Source: Candidatus Latescibacterota bacterium (GTDB lineage Bacteria > Latescibacterota > UBA2968 > UBA8231). Taken from it: a DNA stretch of 47,018 bases. Position numbers and translations under genes: made by a program. Shown here one piece after another: positions 16,990-23,773 of the stretch; the stretch's first letter is position 1, and every line of letters begins with the position of its first letter. The notes under the pieces were generated by a model. The model was not told the origin of the DNA. It saw only the letters and a list, made by a program, of their open reading frames with translations, and searched no databases. Location: the NCBI GenBank assembly GCA_022827165.1, contig JAJDTN010000177.1, positions 1-47,018 on the forward strand, given 5' to 3'.

Positions 16990-17882
16990 CCTTCCCTGCC
17001 TCCGAGATGAAGGCCGTGGCCGGCGGCGTTCCGGGCCGCATCGGGTTCTACGTCAAGGACCTGGAGACCGGGCTGCAGTGCGAGCACAACGCCGACGAAC
17101 CGCTGCCCACGGCGAGCACCATCAAGGTGGCGGCCCTGATCGAGGTCTTCCGCCAGGACCGGGAGGGCCTCCTGTCCCTCGACGACCGCCATCGGGTGCC
17201 GGCCGATGTCTCCTCCCAGGGCACCGGCGTTCTGCGCATGACCCGGGATCATCCGGAGCTGACGGTGCGCGACTACTGCCGGCTGATGATGGCGGTGAGC
17301 GACAACGTCGCCACCGATACCCTGGTCGGACTGGTGACACCGGAGGCGATCAACGCCACCATGGAGGCCATGGGTTTCCATCAGACGCGCTTCCCAATGC
17401 CCATCGGCGTCTGGCACTACCTCATGGACGGCATCACGGTCACGCCCTCGCGGGAGAACGACGAGCGGAAGGTCGCGGGCCGGCTCAGCGGCGACGGCGA
17501 CCGGGAGCGGCCCTTCGCCAGCTCCCTCGACAACAACGTCGCCTCGGCGCGGGACCTCGGCCGGATGATGGAGAGGATGGAGCGGCGCGAGATCATCGAC
17601 GCCCGGGCCTGTGAGGAGATGCTGGAGATGATGAAGCAGCCGAGGAACCCGAACCGCATCCGCCAGTATCTCCGGCCCGAGATCGAGGCGGCGCGCAAGA
17701 ACGGGGGCAGCGGCCGCATCAAGGCCGACACCGGCGTCGTCTATCTGCCCACGGGCCCCCTGGTCATCGCCGCCCTGGCCACCACCGACACCCGCGAGAG
17801 CCAGCAGATCGGCATGGACGCCATCGGCGAGATCAGCCGGCTGGCCATCGGGACCTTGTCACCGGAGAGTCTGATCGAATGA
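16986..17882 (+). CDS. Class A beta-lactamase-fold serine hydrolase, cytoplasmic, non-canonical
   Basis: 298 aa from ATG 16986 (ATGA overlap with the previous stop). The penicillin-recognising fold is shown by STIK (44-47, the S-x-x-K nucleophile), SDN (105-107) and a likely K-x-G equivalent, KNG (238-240), followed by IKADTGVVYLPTGPLVIAAL, the usual last strands. No E-x-x-L-N omega-loop motif can be found, and there is no signal peptide. A periplasmic beta-lactamase role is therefore unlikely; a cytoplasmic esterase, amidase or transferase role acting on a pathway intermediate is a better guess. The start of the following gene overlaps its stop by 4 bp. Confidence 0.75.
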   Translation: MTFPASEMKAVAGGVPGRIGFYVKDLETGLQCEHNADEPLPTASTIKVAALIEVFRQDREGLLSLDDRHRVPADVSSQGTGVLRMTRDHPELTVRDYCRLMMAVSDNVATDTLVGLVTPEAINATMEAMGFHQTRFPMPIGVWHYLMDGITVTPSRENDERKVAGRLSGDGDRERPFASSLDNNVASARDLGRMMERMERREIIDARACEEMLEMMKQPRNPNRIRQYLRPEIEAARKNGGSGRIKADTGVVYLPTGPLVIAALATTDTRESQQIGMDAIGEISRLAIGTLSPESLIE

Positions 17883-18937
17883 ACGACAACCGTATCGAGT
17901 GCCTCTTCCTCTCGCAGGAGGATCTGCTGAAGGCCGGATGCCTGGACATGCGGCTTGCCATAGGCGCCGCGGAGGAGGCGATGCTCGCCTTCCGGAGGGA
18001 CGAGATCCTCTTCCCCGACAAGGTGGTGCAGATCTTCGACGAGGGTACCCAGGAGCGGATCAACTGCCTGCCCGCAACCCTGCTGACGGAGAAGGTGTGC
18101 GGAGTCAAGTGGGTGTCGGTCTTCCCGCGCAACCCCGAGAGATACGGCATGCAGAACCTCTCCGCCGTCATCATCCTGTCCGAGATCGAGCGCGGTTTCC
18201 CCATCGCCTTCATGGATGGAACGCTGTGCTCGAACGTGCGCGTCGGAGCGATGGGGGCCCTCGCCGCCAGGCACCTGGCGCGGCCCGACTCGAGGAGCAT
18301 CGCCTTCATCGGGGCGGGAGAGCAGGCCAAGATGCACCTGATCGGCATGAAGACGGTCATTCCCGGGATCGAGGAGTGCCGGGTCTCGGCCAAGCTGGCC
18401 GAGGAGGAGCAGCAGTTCATCGAGGAGATGCGGCCCCTCTTCGGAGAGATGCGGTTCTCCGCGGCGGGCACGGAGGCCCGGCAGGCCATGGAGGGAGCGG
18501 ACATCCTCGTCACCGCCACCAGCGCCCAGGCCCCTCTCCTCAAGGCGGCGTGGATGAAGCCGGGGAGCTTCTACAGCCACATCGGCGGCTGGGAGGACGA
18601 GTACGCGGTGGCGAAGCAGTGCGACAAGATCGTCTGCGACGACTGGGAGACGGTGAAGCACCGGACCCAGACCCTCAGCCGCATGTACAAGGACGGCGAG
18701 CTCAGGGACGAGGATGTCCACGCCAACCTGGTGGAGATCATCGCCGGCGAGAAGAGCGGCAGGGAGACGCCGGAGGAACGGGCCTACTTCAACGCCGTGG
18801 GCCTCGCCTACGTCGACGTGGCGATCGCCCACGCCATGTACCTCCGCGCCAGGGAAGCGGGTGCGGGGCGCATGTCGAGTATCCAGGAGACCATGATCTT
18901 CCAACACGCACAGCTGGCGGACTGGATCCGGATGTAG
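17879..18937 (+). CDS. Ornithine cyclodeaminase / mu-crystallin family protein
   Basis: 352 aa. The family signature is clear: GVKWVSVFPRN (75-85, with the substrate lysine), SNVRVGAMGALAARHLA (118-134), the nucleotide-binding IGAGEQAKMHL (144-154) and ATSAQAPLLKAAWMKPGSF near residue 218. Members use NAD(P) for deamination, imine reduction or opine-type chemistry on amino acids; the exact substrate cannot be told. It lies in the operon by ATGA overlap with the beta-lactamase-fold gene and is 4 bp ahead of an alpha/beta hydrolase. This combination may point to an amino-acid-like or amide-linked part of the pathway substrate. No signal peptide. Confidence 0.85.
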   Translation: MNDNRIECLFLSQEDLLKAGCLDMRLAIGAAEEAMLAFRRDEILFPDKVVQIFDEGTQERINCLPATLLTEKVCGVKWVSVFPRNPERYGMQNLSAVIILSEIERGFPIAFMDGTLCSNVRVGAMGALAARHLARPDSRSIAFIGAGEQAKMHLIGMKTVIPGIEECRVSAKLAEEEQQFIEEMRPLFGEMRFSAAGTEARQAMEGADILVTATSAQAPLLKAAWMKPGSFYSHIGGWEDEYAVAKQCDKIVCDDWETVKHRTQTLSRMYKDGELRDEDVHANLVEIIAGEKSGRETPEERAYFNAVGLAYVDVAIAHAMYLRAREAGAGRMSSIQETMIFQHAQLADWIRM

Positions 18938-18941
18938 CCGC

Positions 18942-20006
18942 ATGGCTTCCAAGGTGCTCGACAGCCGCACCATGAGGCCGCTGCAACCGGCGATGTCGCT
19001 GTGGAAGCAGTACGACCCGGCGGCCGCCCCCCGCGCTTTCAAGGCGGAAACCGCCGCCGAGGCGCGGCGCTGGCAGAGGAGGACGCGCCGGGCCCTGTCG
19101 GGGCTTCTGCGGCTGGAGGCAGGCGAGCGCGTCGACCCGGCGCCGCGGAGGATCGAGGTGGTGGACAAGGGCGACTACCTGCGCGAGAAGATCGTCCTGC
19201 GCACCGGTCCCCACGCGCAGATGCCGGTGTACCTCCTGCTGCCCAAGGGGGCCGAGGGACCCCTGCCGTCGGTGGTGGCCTTCCACGGCCACGGGTACGG
19301 CGTCAAGGACATCGTCGGCCTGTGGGAGGACGGCGGCGAGCGGGACGTCCCCGACGGCTACCACAAGGACTTCGGTGTCGCCCTGTGCCGCGCCGGATTC
19401 GCCGTGGCCGCCCCGGAGATCTCCGGCTTCGGCGAGCGCCAGACCGACTTCGCATACCTGGGACAGGGGCAGGGGGCGCCTTCGACCTGCGCCCACATGG
19501 CCTTCCTCGCCTTCCACCTCGGCATCTCGGTCGTCGGCATCCGAGTCGCCGACGGCCTGCGCCTTGTGGACTACCTGGAGACCCGCCCCGAGTTCGACAC
19601 CGGCCGTCTCGGGGCGATGGGCATCTCCGGGGGCGGGATGCACACCTTCTTCTCCACCTGCATCGACGACCGCATCCGCGCCTGCGTGGTGAGCGGCTAC
19701 TTCTCGACCTTCCGGGCGAGCATCCTCGCCATGCATCACTGCCCCTGCAACTACGTGCCGGGTCTGGCGGAGTTCGGCGAGATGCACGATCTGACCGGCC
19801 TCATCGCCCCGCGGCCGATGTTGGTGGAAGCCGGTACACACGACCCGATCTTCCCGATCTCGGCGGTGCGCTCCGGCCTGGCCAGGGCGCGCAAGGTCTA
19901 CGGGGTCTTCGAGGCCGGCGGGCAGGTGAAGGCGGACATCTTCTCCGGCCGGCACCAGATCAGCGGTGCCCGCGCCTACGACTTCCTGAGGGAGACGCTC
20001 GCCTGA
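18942..20006 (+). CDS. Alpha/beta hydrolase (dienelactone hydrolase / acetyl-xylan esterase-like)
   Basis: 354 aa. The core has the oxyanion-side HGHG (115-118), nucleophile elbow GISGGG (Ser229), acid Asp301 (GTHDPIFP) and base His338 (GRHQI), a complete catalytic triad in the right order. The N-terminal 60 residues are a helical, arginine-rich extension; codons 38-50 within it are duplicated as DNA in the intergenic region near 20750. Likely removes an ester group (for instance an acyl group on a sugar) in the cytoplasm. It follows the cyclodeaminase-family gene by 4 bp and precedes the NIF3 gene by 1 bp. Confidence 0.8.
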   Translation: MASKVLDSRTMRPLQPAMSLWKQYDPAAAPRAFKAETAAEARRWQRRTRRALSGLLRLEAGERVDPAPRRIEVVDKGDYLREKIVLRTGPHAQMPVYLLLPKGAEGPLPSVVAFHGHGYGVKDIVGLWEDGGERDVPDGYHKDFGVALCRAGFAVAAPEISGFGERQTDFAYLGQGQGAPSTCAHMAFLAFHLGISVVGIRVADGLRLVDYLETRPEFDTGRLGAMGISGGGMHTFFSTCIDDRIRACVVSGYFSTFRASILAMHHCPCNYVPGLAEFGEMHDLTGLIAPRPMLVEAGTHDPIFPISAVRSGLARARKVYGVFEAGGQVKADIFSGRHQISGARAYDFLRETLA

Positions 20007-20007
20007 G

Positions 20008-20727
20008 ATGTTTCGCGACGCGTTGGAGGATCTCTTCGGCGCCCGGTTGCTGGACGAGCACCCGGGTGAGTGGGGGATCACCGATCACTGCCCGGACCCT
20101 TCCGCCATAGGCTACGCGACGACGATCACGCCGAGGTCCGTCTCGGCGGCCCTCGATCTCGGGGCGAACGTGATCGTCACCCATCACGATGCCTGGAGCT
20201 TCATGTACGAGCAGCGGGATCGGGTATACGAGTTGCTGCGAGAAAACGACTTGACCCATGTCTGGGCGCACCTGCCGCTGGACCAGGCGGATTTCGGCAC
20301 CTCGGCCACCCTGCTCTCGGAGGCGGGATGCGCCGAAGTCTGGAAGCCGACGGAGGGGGAGGTGCGGATCGGGCAGTTGGAGGGGGCAACCGACTTCGGG
20401 GGGATCCGCTCGGTCTTCGACGCCCTGCTGCAGGAGCAGCCGCGGTCTCTGCATGACTCCGGTCGAGCGATTCGCAGGATCGGCTGCGTCACCGGGGCCG
20501 GCATCTACACGGGTTACCTCAAGGACGCCATGCCCCATGACATCGATCTGTACGTGACCGGGGAAACCAGCCTGTACCTGCTGGAGTATGCCGCCCACTG
20601 CGGCGTCAGCGTCCTGGTCTACTCGCACAACCATACCGAGCTGCCGGGGGTCCGGGTCTTTGCGGAGCGGTTGGCCGCAGCCCTGCAGCTGGAAGTGAAG
20701 GGGCACCTCGGCGATTCGCACTTCTGA
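20008..20727 (+). CDS. NIF3-like dinuclear metal-centre protein
   Basis: 239 aa, last gene of the operon. Metal-binding motifs of the NIF3/GTP-cyclohydrolase-I-type-2-like family are present: IVTHHDAW (57-63, two histidines), AHLPLD (87-92) and LYVTGE (181-186, glutamate), plus SHNHTE (206-211). The length matches the short form without the inserted PII-like domain. These proteins form toroidal hexamers with two metals per subunit; their biochemical role is unsettled in most bacteria. Its place directly behind an esterase in a catabolic operon suggests a hydrolase role on the same substrate (inference). A 9-bp hairpin follows. Confidence 0.85.
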   Translation: MFRDALEDLFGARLLDEHPGEWGITDHCPDPSAIGYATTITPRSVSAALDLGANVIVTHHDAWSFMYEQRDRVYELLRENDLTHVWAHLPLDQADFGTSATLLSEAGCAEVWKPTEGEVRIGQLEGATDFGGIRSVFDALLQEQPRSLHDSGRAIRRIGCVTGAGIYTGYLKDAMPHDIDLYVTGETSLYLLEYAAHCGVSVLVYSHNHTELPGVRVFAERLAAALQLEVKGHLGDSHF

Positions 20728-20733
20728 GAGCAG

Positions 20734-20761
20734 GCGCCTCGGCTCCGTGCCGCCGAGGCGC
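20734..20761 (+). terminator. Hairpin after the NIF3 gene, possible terminator
   Basis: Perfect 9-bp arms GCGCCTCGG (20734-20742) and CCGAGGCGC (20753-20761) around a 10-nt loop, starting 7 bp after the NIF3 stop. There is no T-run, so it is not a standard intrinsic terminator. The right arm lies in the 39-bp duplicated sequence. Confidence 0.35.
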
Positions 20762-20787
20762 GGCGCCGGCAGAAGAAGACGCGCCGG
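20749..20787 (+). repeat. 39-bp near-copy of 19053-19091 from the alpha/beta hydrolase gene
   Basis: 36 of 39 bases match codons 38-50 of the hydrolase gene. The three differences are T to C once and G to A twice. In the corresponding frame the copy would read AAEARRRQKKTRR and then stop soon after. It may be the remnant of a duplicated gene piece that now forms part of the leader of the toxin-antitoxin module. Confidence 0.7.
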
Positions 20788-20789
20788 CC

Positions 20790-20817
20790 TTGACGACCGC
20801 AACGTCTTCGGTATACC
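20790..20817 (+). promoter_or_regulatory. Candidate promoter of the MazEF-type pair
   Basis: TTGACG (20790-20795), 16 bp spacer, TATACC (20812-20817): the best sigma70-like match seen in the window. It lies 28 bp before the antitoxin GTG, with GGAGGAG (20834-20840) as ribosome binding site. The -35 element directly abuts the duplicated 39-bp sequence. Confidence 0.55.
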
Positions 20818-20845
20818 TGGGGCATGAACGAAGGGAGGAGTCCTC

Positions 20846-21094
20846 GTGAAGACCGAGATCACGGTTCCCGATGCCCTGCATGAGAGCATCGAGACATTCA
20901 TCCAGGCCACCAGGATGACGCGCAGTGAATTCCACCAGAGGGCGGCGAGAGCCTACATGGAAAAGGGCTATGCCAAGGCGATCATCGCCAACCTCGACCA
21001 GGTGTACGGAGGTGAGGAGACGCCTGAGGAGATCTCCTTTCGCCGTGCAGCCCTGTCCCACTTCCGGGATCTGGCGCAAGAAGAGGAATGGTAG
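20846..21094 (+). CDS. Ribbon-helix-helix antitoxin (MazE/ParD-like)
   Basis: 82 aa, GTG start with GGAGGAG 5 bp upstream. The N-terminal half, MKTEITVPDALHESIETFI followed by RMTRSEFHQRAARAYM, is a typical ribbon-helix-helix DNA-binding domain. The C-terminal half is acidic and ends in EEEW, the pattern of antitoxins paired with MazF/PemK toxins, where this part wraps the toxin. The stop overlaps the next start (GAATGGTAG), as usual in these operons. It should repress its own promoter. With its partner truncated it may now be an orphan regulator. Confidence 0.8.
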   Translation: MKTEITVPDALHESIETFIQATRMTRSEFHQRAARAYMEKGYAKAIIANLDQVYGGEETPEEISFRRAALSHFRDLAQEEEW

Positions 21095-21351
21095 TCCTCA
21101 ACGCAAGCAGAATCTCCACCGTTGTGGTTGCCTCGATCACCGGCAACCTGCGGCTCGGCCAGGCCTTCGGAAACGTGACCCTGCGGATGGGGGAAGCCGG
21201 CCTCCCGAAGAGATCCGTGGTCAACATCTCCCGGATCGCAACAGTGGACCGGTCGATGCTCGACGGCCGCATCGGGTCGTTGGGCCGCGCCCGCTTCAAC
21301 GAGGTGCTGCGGGGAATCCACGCCCTGTTCAGGCCTGTCGAGAGACCGTGA
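21088..21351 (+). CDS. MazF/PemK-type toxin, N-terminally truncated, probably inactive
   Basis: 87 aa. The body is that of a MazF-family mRNA interferase: NASRISTVVVASITGNLRL, GLPKRSVVNISRIATVDRS and RIGSLGRARFNEVLRGI. A full toxin starts with about 30 more residues containing an R-G-x-x-W-like opening and an 'RRPVVV' strand with the catalytic arginine. Here the frame goes from MVVL straight into NASR. The reading frame and the overlap with the antitoxin are intact, so an in-frame deletion inside the gene is more likely than a wrong start. Without the first strand and the arginine, RNA cleavage is not expected. Confidence 0.75.
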   Translation: MVVLNASRISTVVVASITGNLRLGQAFGNVTLRMGEAGLPKRSVVNISRIATVDRSMLDGRIGSLGRARFNEVLRGIHALFRPVERP

Positions 21352-21409
21352 GAGGTAGCCTGCGCGCGACCGGGCCGGTCGAGTCGAGCCCGGCGCGGTG
21401 GCGAAGCGC

Positions 21410-22582
21410 CTAGGTGGACCGCACGGCGCGGCCGATGTTGCCCAACTGCTCCAGCGTCAGCAGGCCGTAGTTGTAGAAGGTGACGCCGCCGGCGCCGGCC
21501 TCGCGGGCGGCGGCCAGCTGCTCGCGGATCGGCTCCGCCCCGCGCATGTCGCCGGTGGGGCTAAGGAACACGGTCCCGCCTTCGGCGATCATCCCCTCCA
21601 GCTCGGGGATTCGCTCGGCGGGATCCTCCCCTTCGCGCAGGGTGTAGCCGAGACGGTCCACCTGCCGGTTGACGGCCGGATCGAGATCGTTGGTCAGGGA
21701 CCGCTCCGGGCTGGCCAGGTCGGCCTGCACCTTGGCGCCGCTGCCGCGGATCAGCTTCACCACATCGAGCCAGAGATCCGTCGTCTGCTGGCGCGAGATC
21801 TCCATGTAGCGTTGCAGCCGGCCGTCGAAGGCCTCGGCGATCCAGGCGGCGGTGGCCGGCTCGTCCGCGTCCGGGTCGGCGCCGGCCGCCAGCCGGGGAC
21901 GCATCCACTTCGCCAGGTCCCGCCGCAGGGGCTCGGCCTCCAGGCCGGCGGCGTCGGCGAAGGCCATGGAGGCCGGGTTGAAGCACAGGGACAAGAGCCA
22001 CCGGCAGCGCTCCGGCATCTGGGCCCGCCGCTTGCCGGGCATGGAGAACCCGCGCCGGCACAGCGATTCCACCCACACGGCGTCGGGCCGGAAGCGCTCC
22101 AGGACCTCGGCGGTGAGGGCCGCGAAGTAGTCCCTCACGTCCCGGGGGGCCGTGCTCAGAGCGCCCACGTGGGGGGTCCCGAAGGCGTCGTGGCGGGCGA
22201 ACTCCGGGTAGCGCTCGGAGAGGTGGTTCTGGAAGGTGTAGACCATCCAGGCGGAGAACCCGAGGCCGCGCCCGCGGATCGCCTCGACCATGCGGTCGAA
22301 CCAGGCGGGGTCGGTCACCTCCCGGCTCACCCGGGGGGAGATGCTCGTGCCCTGGTAGCGGGAGATGTCCGGGGAGAAGTACACGGCGCCGTTCTCGCCG
22401 TAGTAGACGGGGCGCTGCGGGTTGTGGGGCAGGTAGTACTCGGAGCGGTGGTAGCACGGCGTGAGCAGGACCTCGCCGCAGGCGGCCAGATCGGCGATGC
22501 GGTCGAGGGAGACGTCCAGGCCGTCGTCGGACAGGTCCCACGGATAGGTGTAGAGGGATACGAGGAAGGAGTCCGTCGTCAC
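21410..22582 (-). CDS. TIM-barrel glycoside-hydrolase-like protein (distinct from copies 1-3)
   Basis: 390 aa, GTG start 4 bp after the stop of the upstream Gfo/Idh/MocA gene, so co-transcribed. It opens with FLVSLYTYPWDLSDDGLD and contains a barrel organisation: LLTPCYHRSEYYLP, GLGFSAWMVYTFQNHL, RPDAVWVESLCRRGF (aspartate and glutamate at a strand end), a 'KVQADL' strand and GVTFYNYGLLT near the end. This fits the broad group of GH-like barrel proteins with an S-x-W or W-x-E active strand, but not the three paralogs of the plus-strand operon. No signal peptide. Glycoside cleavage is inferred from fold and pairing with a sugar dehydrogenase; the family is not recognised precisely. Confidence 0.55.
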   Translation of the reverse strand: MTTDSFLVSLYTYPWDLSDDGLDVSLDRIADLAACGEVLLTPCYHRSEYYLPHNPQRPVYYGENGAVYFSPDISRYQGTSISPRVSREVTDPAWFDRMVEAIRGRGLGFSAWMVYTFQNHLSERYPEFARHDAFGTPHVGALSTAPRDVRDYFAALTAEVLERFRPDAVWVESLCRRGFSMPGKRRAQMPERCRWLLSLCFNPASMAFADAAGLEAEPLRRDLAKWMRPRLAAGADPDADEPATAAWIAEAFDGRLQRYMEISRQQTTDLWLDVVKLIRGSGAKVQADLASPERSLTNDLDPAVNRQVDRLGYTLREGEDPAERIPELEGMIAEGGTVFLSPTGDMRGAEPIREQLAAAREAGAGGVTFYNYGLLTLEQLGNIGRAVRST

Positions 22583-22586
22583 GCCG

Positions 22587-23702
22587 TCACCCCCCTTGCG
22601 CCGAGGCGCCGCCGATGGGCCGGCCGGCGGCGGACTTGATCTGCTCGGCGTAGTGCTCCTCGCCGAAGGTCTCCTTCTTGTTGAGATAGCGGCTCATGTT
22701 GGGGACGATCTTCAGGCTCCGGTCCTCGATGGGGAAGCGGACGGGCGCGTGGCCCTCGCGGTGGGACTGGCGCAGGCCGATGGAGATCTCGAGGACCTTG
22801 CGCATGTTCTGGCCGCTGCAGCGCGGCTCGATGCCTTGGTCGAGGGACTCGACGATCGACTGGATGCCGCCGCGCTGGCGGGTGCCGCTCGGGGTGATCC
22901 AGTCCTCGGGATCGCCGAACTCGGTGAAGAAGTCCTCCTCCTCCACCAGCTTCCCGTGGGCCTCGCCCCGCCAGAGATGGCCGCTCATCCAGTTGGAGTG
23001 GTAGACGCCCTCGCTGCACACGACCTCGATCCCCTCCATGGGCGAGCGCCGGGTGTGGATGAAGGCGTCGACGCCGTTGGCGAAGCGGATCGCCCCGCCC
23101 ATGCACTGATCGTCGTCCGAGAAGGGGTCGCCGAGGCACCAGCCGGTGAGCCACTCCACGTCGGCGTCGCCGGCGAAGAGGCGCAGGACGCTGAGGCCCT
23201 GGCAGCCGCCCCCGGAGATCTCGTTGGTCGACTGGTAGAGGTTGATGCTGCACAGCTCCCCCAGGCCGCCGGAGTCGATGAGACGCTTCACCTTCCAGTG
23301 CTGGGGCATGTTGCGGTAGGCGTCGCCCGAGGCGAAGGCGATGCCCCGCGACTCGCAGGCCTCGACCATGGCGTCGGCCTCCTCCAGGCTCGCGGCCATC
23401 GGCTTCTCGCAGTAGACGGCCTTGACGCCCGCCTCGGCGCAGGCGATGACGACTCCGGGGTTCGGCCGCACCGGCAGGATCGGCGCGGCGATGTCGATCT
23501 CCTCCTTGGCGAGCAGCTCCTGGTAGTCGGCGTATCCCGGCACCGGGAAGTGCTCCAGGAAGATCCCCAGGTTGTCCGCGTCCGGATCGGCGGCGGCCAC
23601 CACCTCGGTCCGCGGGTTGCCCGCGTATCCGCGGGCGTGGCCGTGCCCCTTGCGGCCGCAGCCGATGAGGGCGGCGCGGTAGATCGCGTCCTTCGTGTCC
23701 AT
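22587..23702 (-). CDS. Gfo/Idh/MocA-family oxidoreductase
   Basis: 371 aa from ATG 23702, chosen because GGAAGGAG lies just upstream; a longer start would add residues unlike the family. Rossmann motif LIGCGRKGHG (12-21), classical EKP at 99-101 (YCEKPMAASLEEAD), then GDAYRNMPQHW, ELCSINLYQSTNEISGGG and RFANGVDAFIHTRR. The C-terminus (FPIEDRSLKIVP) matches the terminal motif of the other two members in the window. NAD(P)-dependent sugar or cyclitol oxidation is expected. It is transcribed divergently from the membrane protein at 23774, across a 71-bp region with an inverted repeat. Confidence 0.85.
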   Translation of the reverse strand: MDTKDAIYRAALIGCGRKGHGHARGYAGNPRTEVVAAADPDADNLGIFLEHFPVPGYADYQELLAKEEIDIAAPILPVRPNPGVVIACAEAGVKAVYCEKPMAASLEEADAMVEACESRGIAFASGDAYRNMPQHWKVKRLIDSGGLGELCSINLYQSTNEISGGGCQGLSVLRLFAGDADVEWLTGWCLGDPFSDDDQCMGGAIRFANGVDAFIHTRRSPMEGIEVVCSEGVYHSNWMSGHLWRGEAHGKLVEEEDFFTEFGDPEDWITPSGTRQRGGIQSIVESLDQGIEPRCSGQNMRKVLEISIGLRQSHREGHAPVRFPIEDRSLKIVPNMSRYLNKKETFGEEHYAEQIKSAAGRPIGGASAQGG

Positions 23703-23724
23703 GGGCTTCTCCTTCCTGCCCGGT

Positions 23725-23767
23725 AAGTACGGGGATATCGACAAGGTACACAACCAGCCCCTTACTT
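23725..23767. promoter_or_regulatory. Inverted repeat in the divergent promoter region, candidate operator
   Basis: AAGTACGGGG (23725-23734) and CCCCTTACTT (23758-23767) are inverted copies with 9 of 10 matches, 23 bp apart. They lie between the oxidoreductase gene and the membrane protein gene. Two half-sites on the same helix face would suit a regulator controlling both directions, for example in response to the imported substrate. Confidence 0.45.
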
Positions 23768-23773
23768 TCGGGG

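Noticed and set aside
21352..21409. GACCGGGCCGGTC palindrome after the truncated toxin gene as terminator
   Set aside because: Loop would be too short for a full stem and no T-run follows on either strand; expected by chance in such GC-rich sequence.
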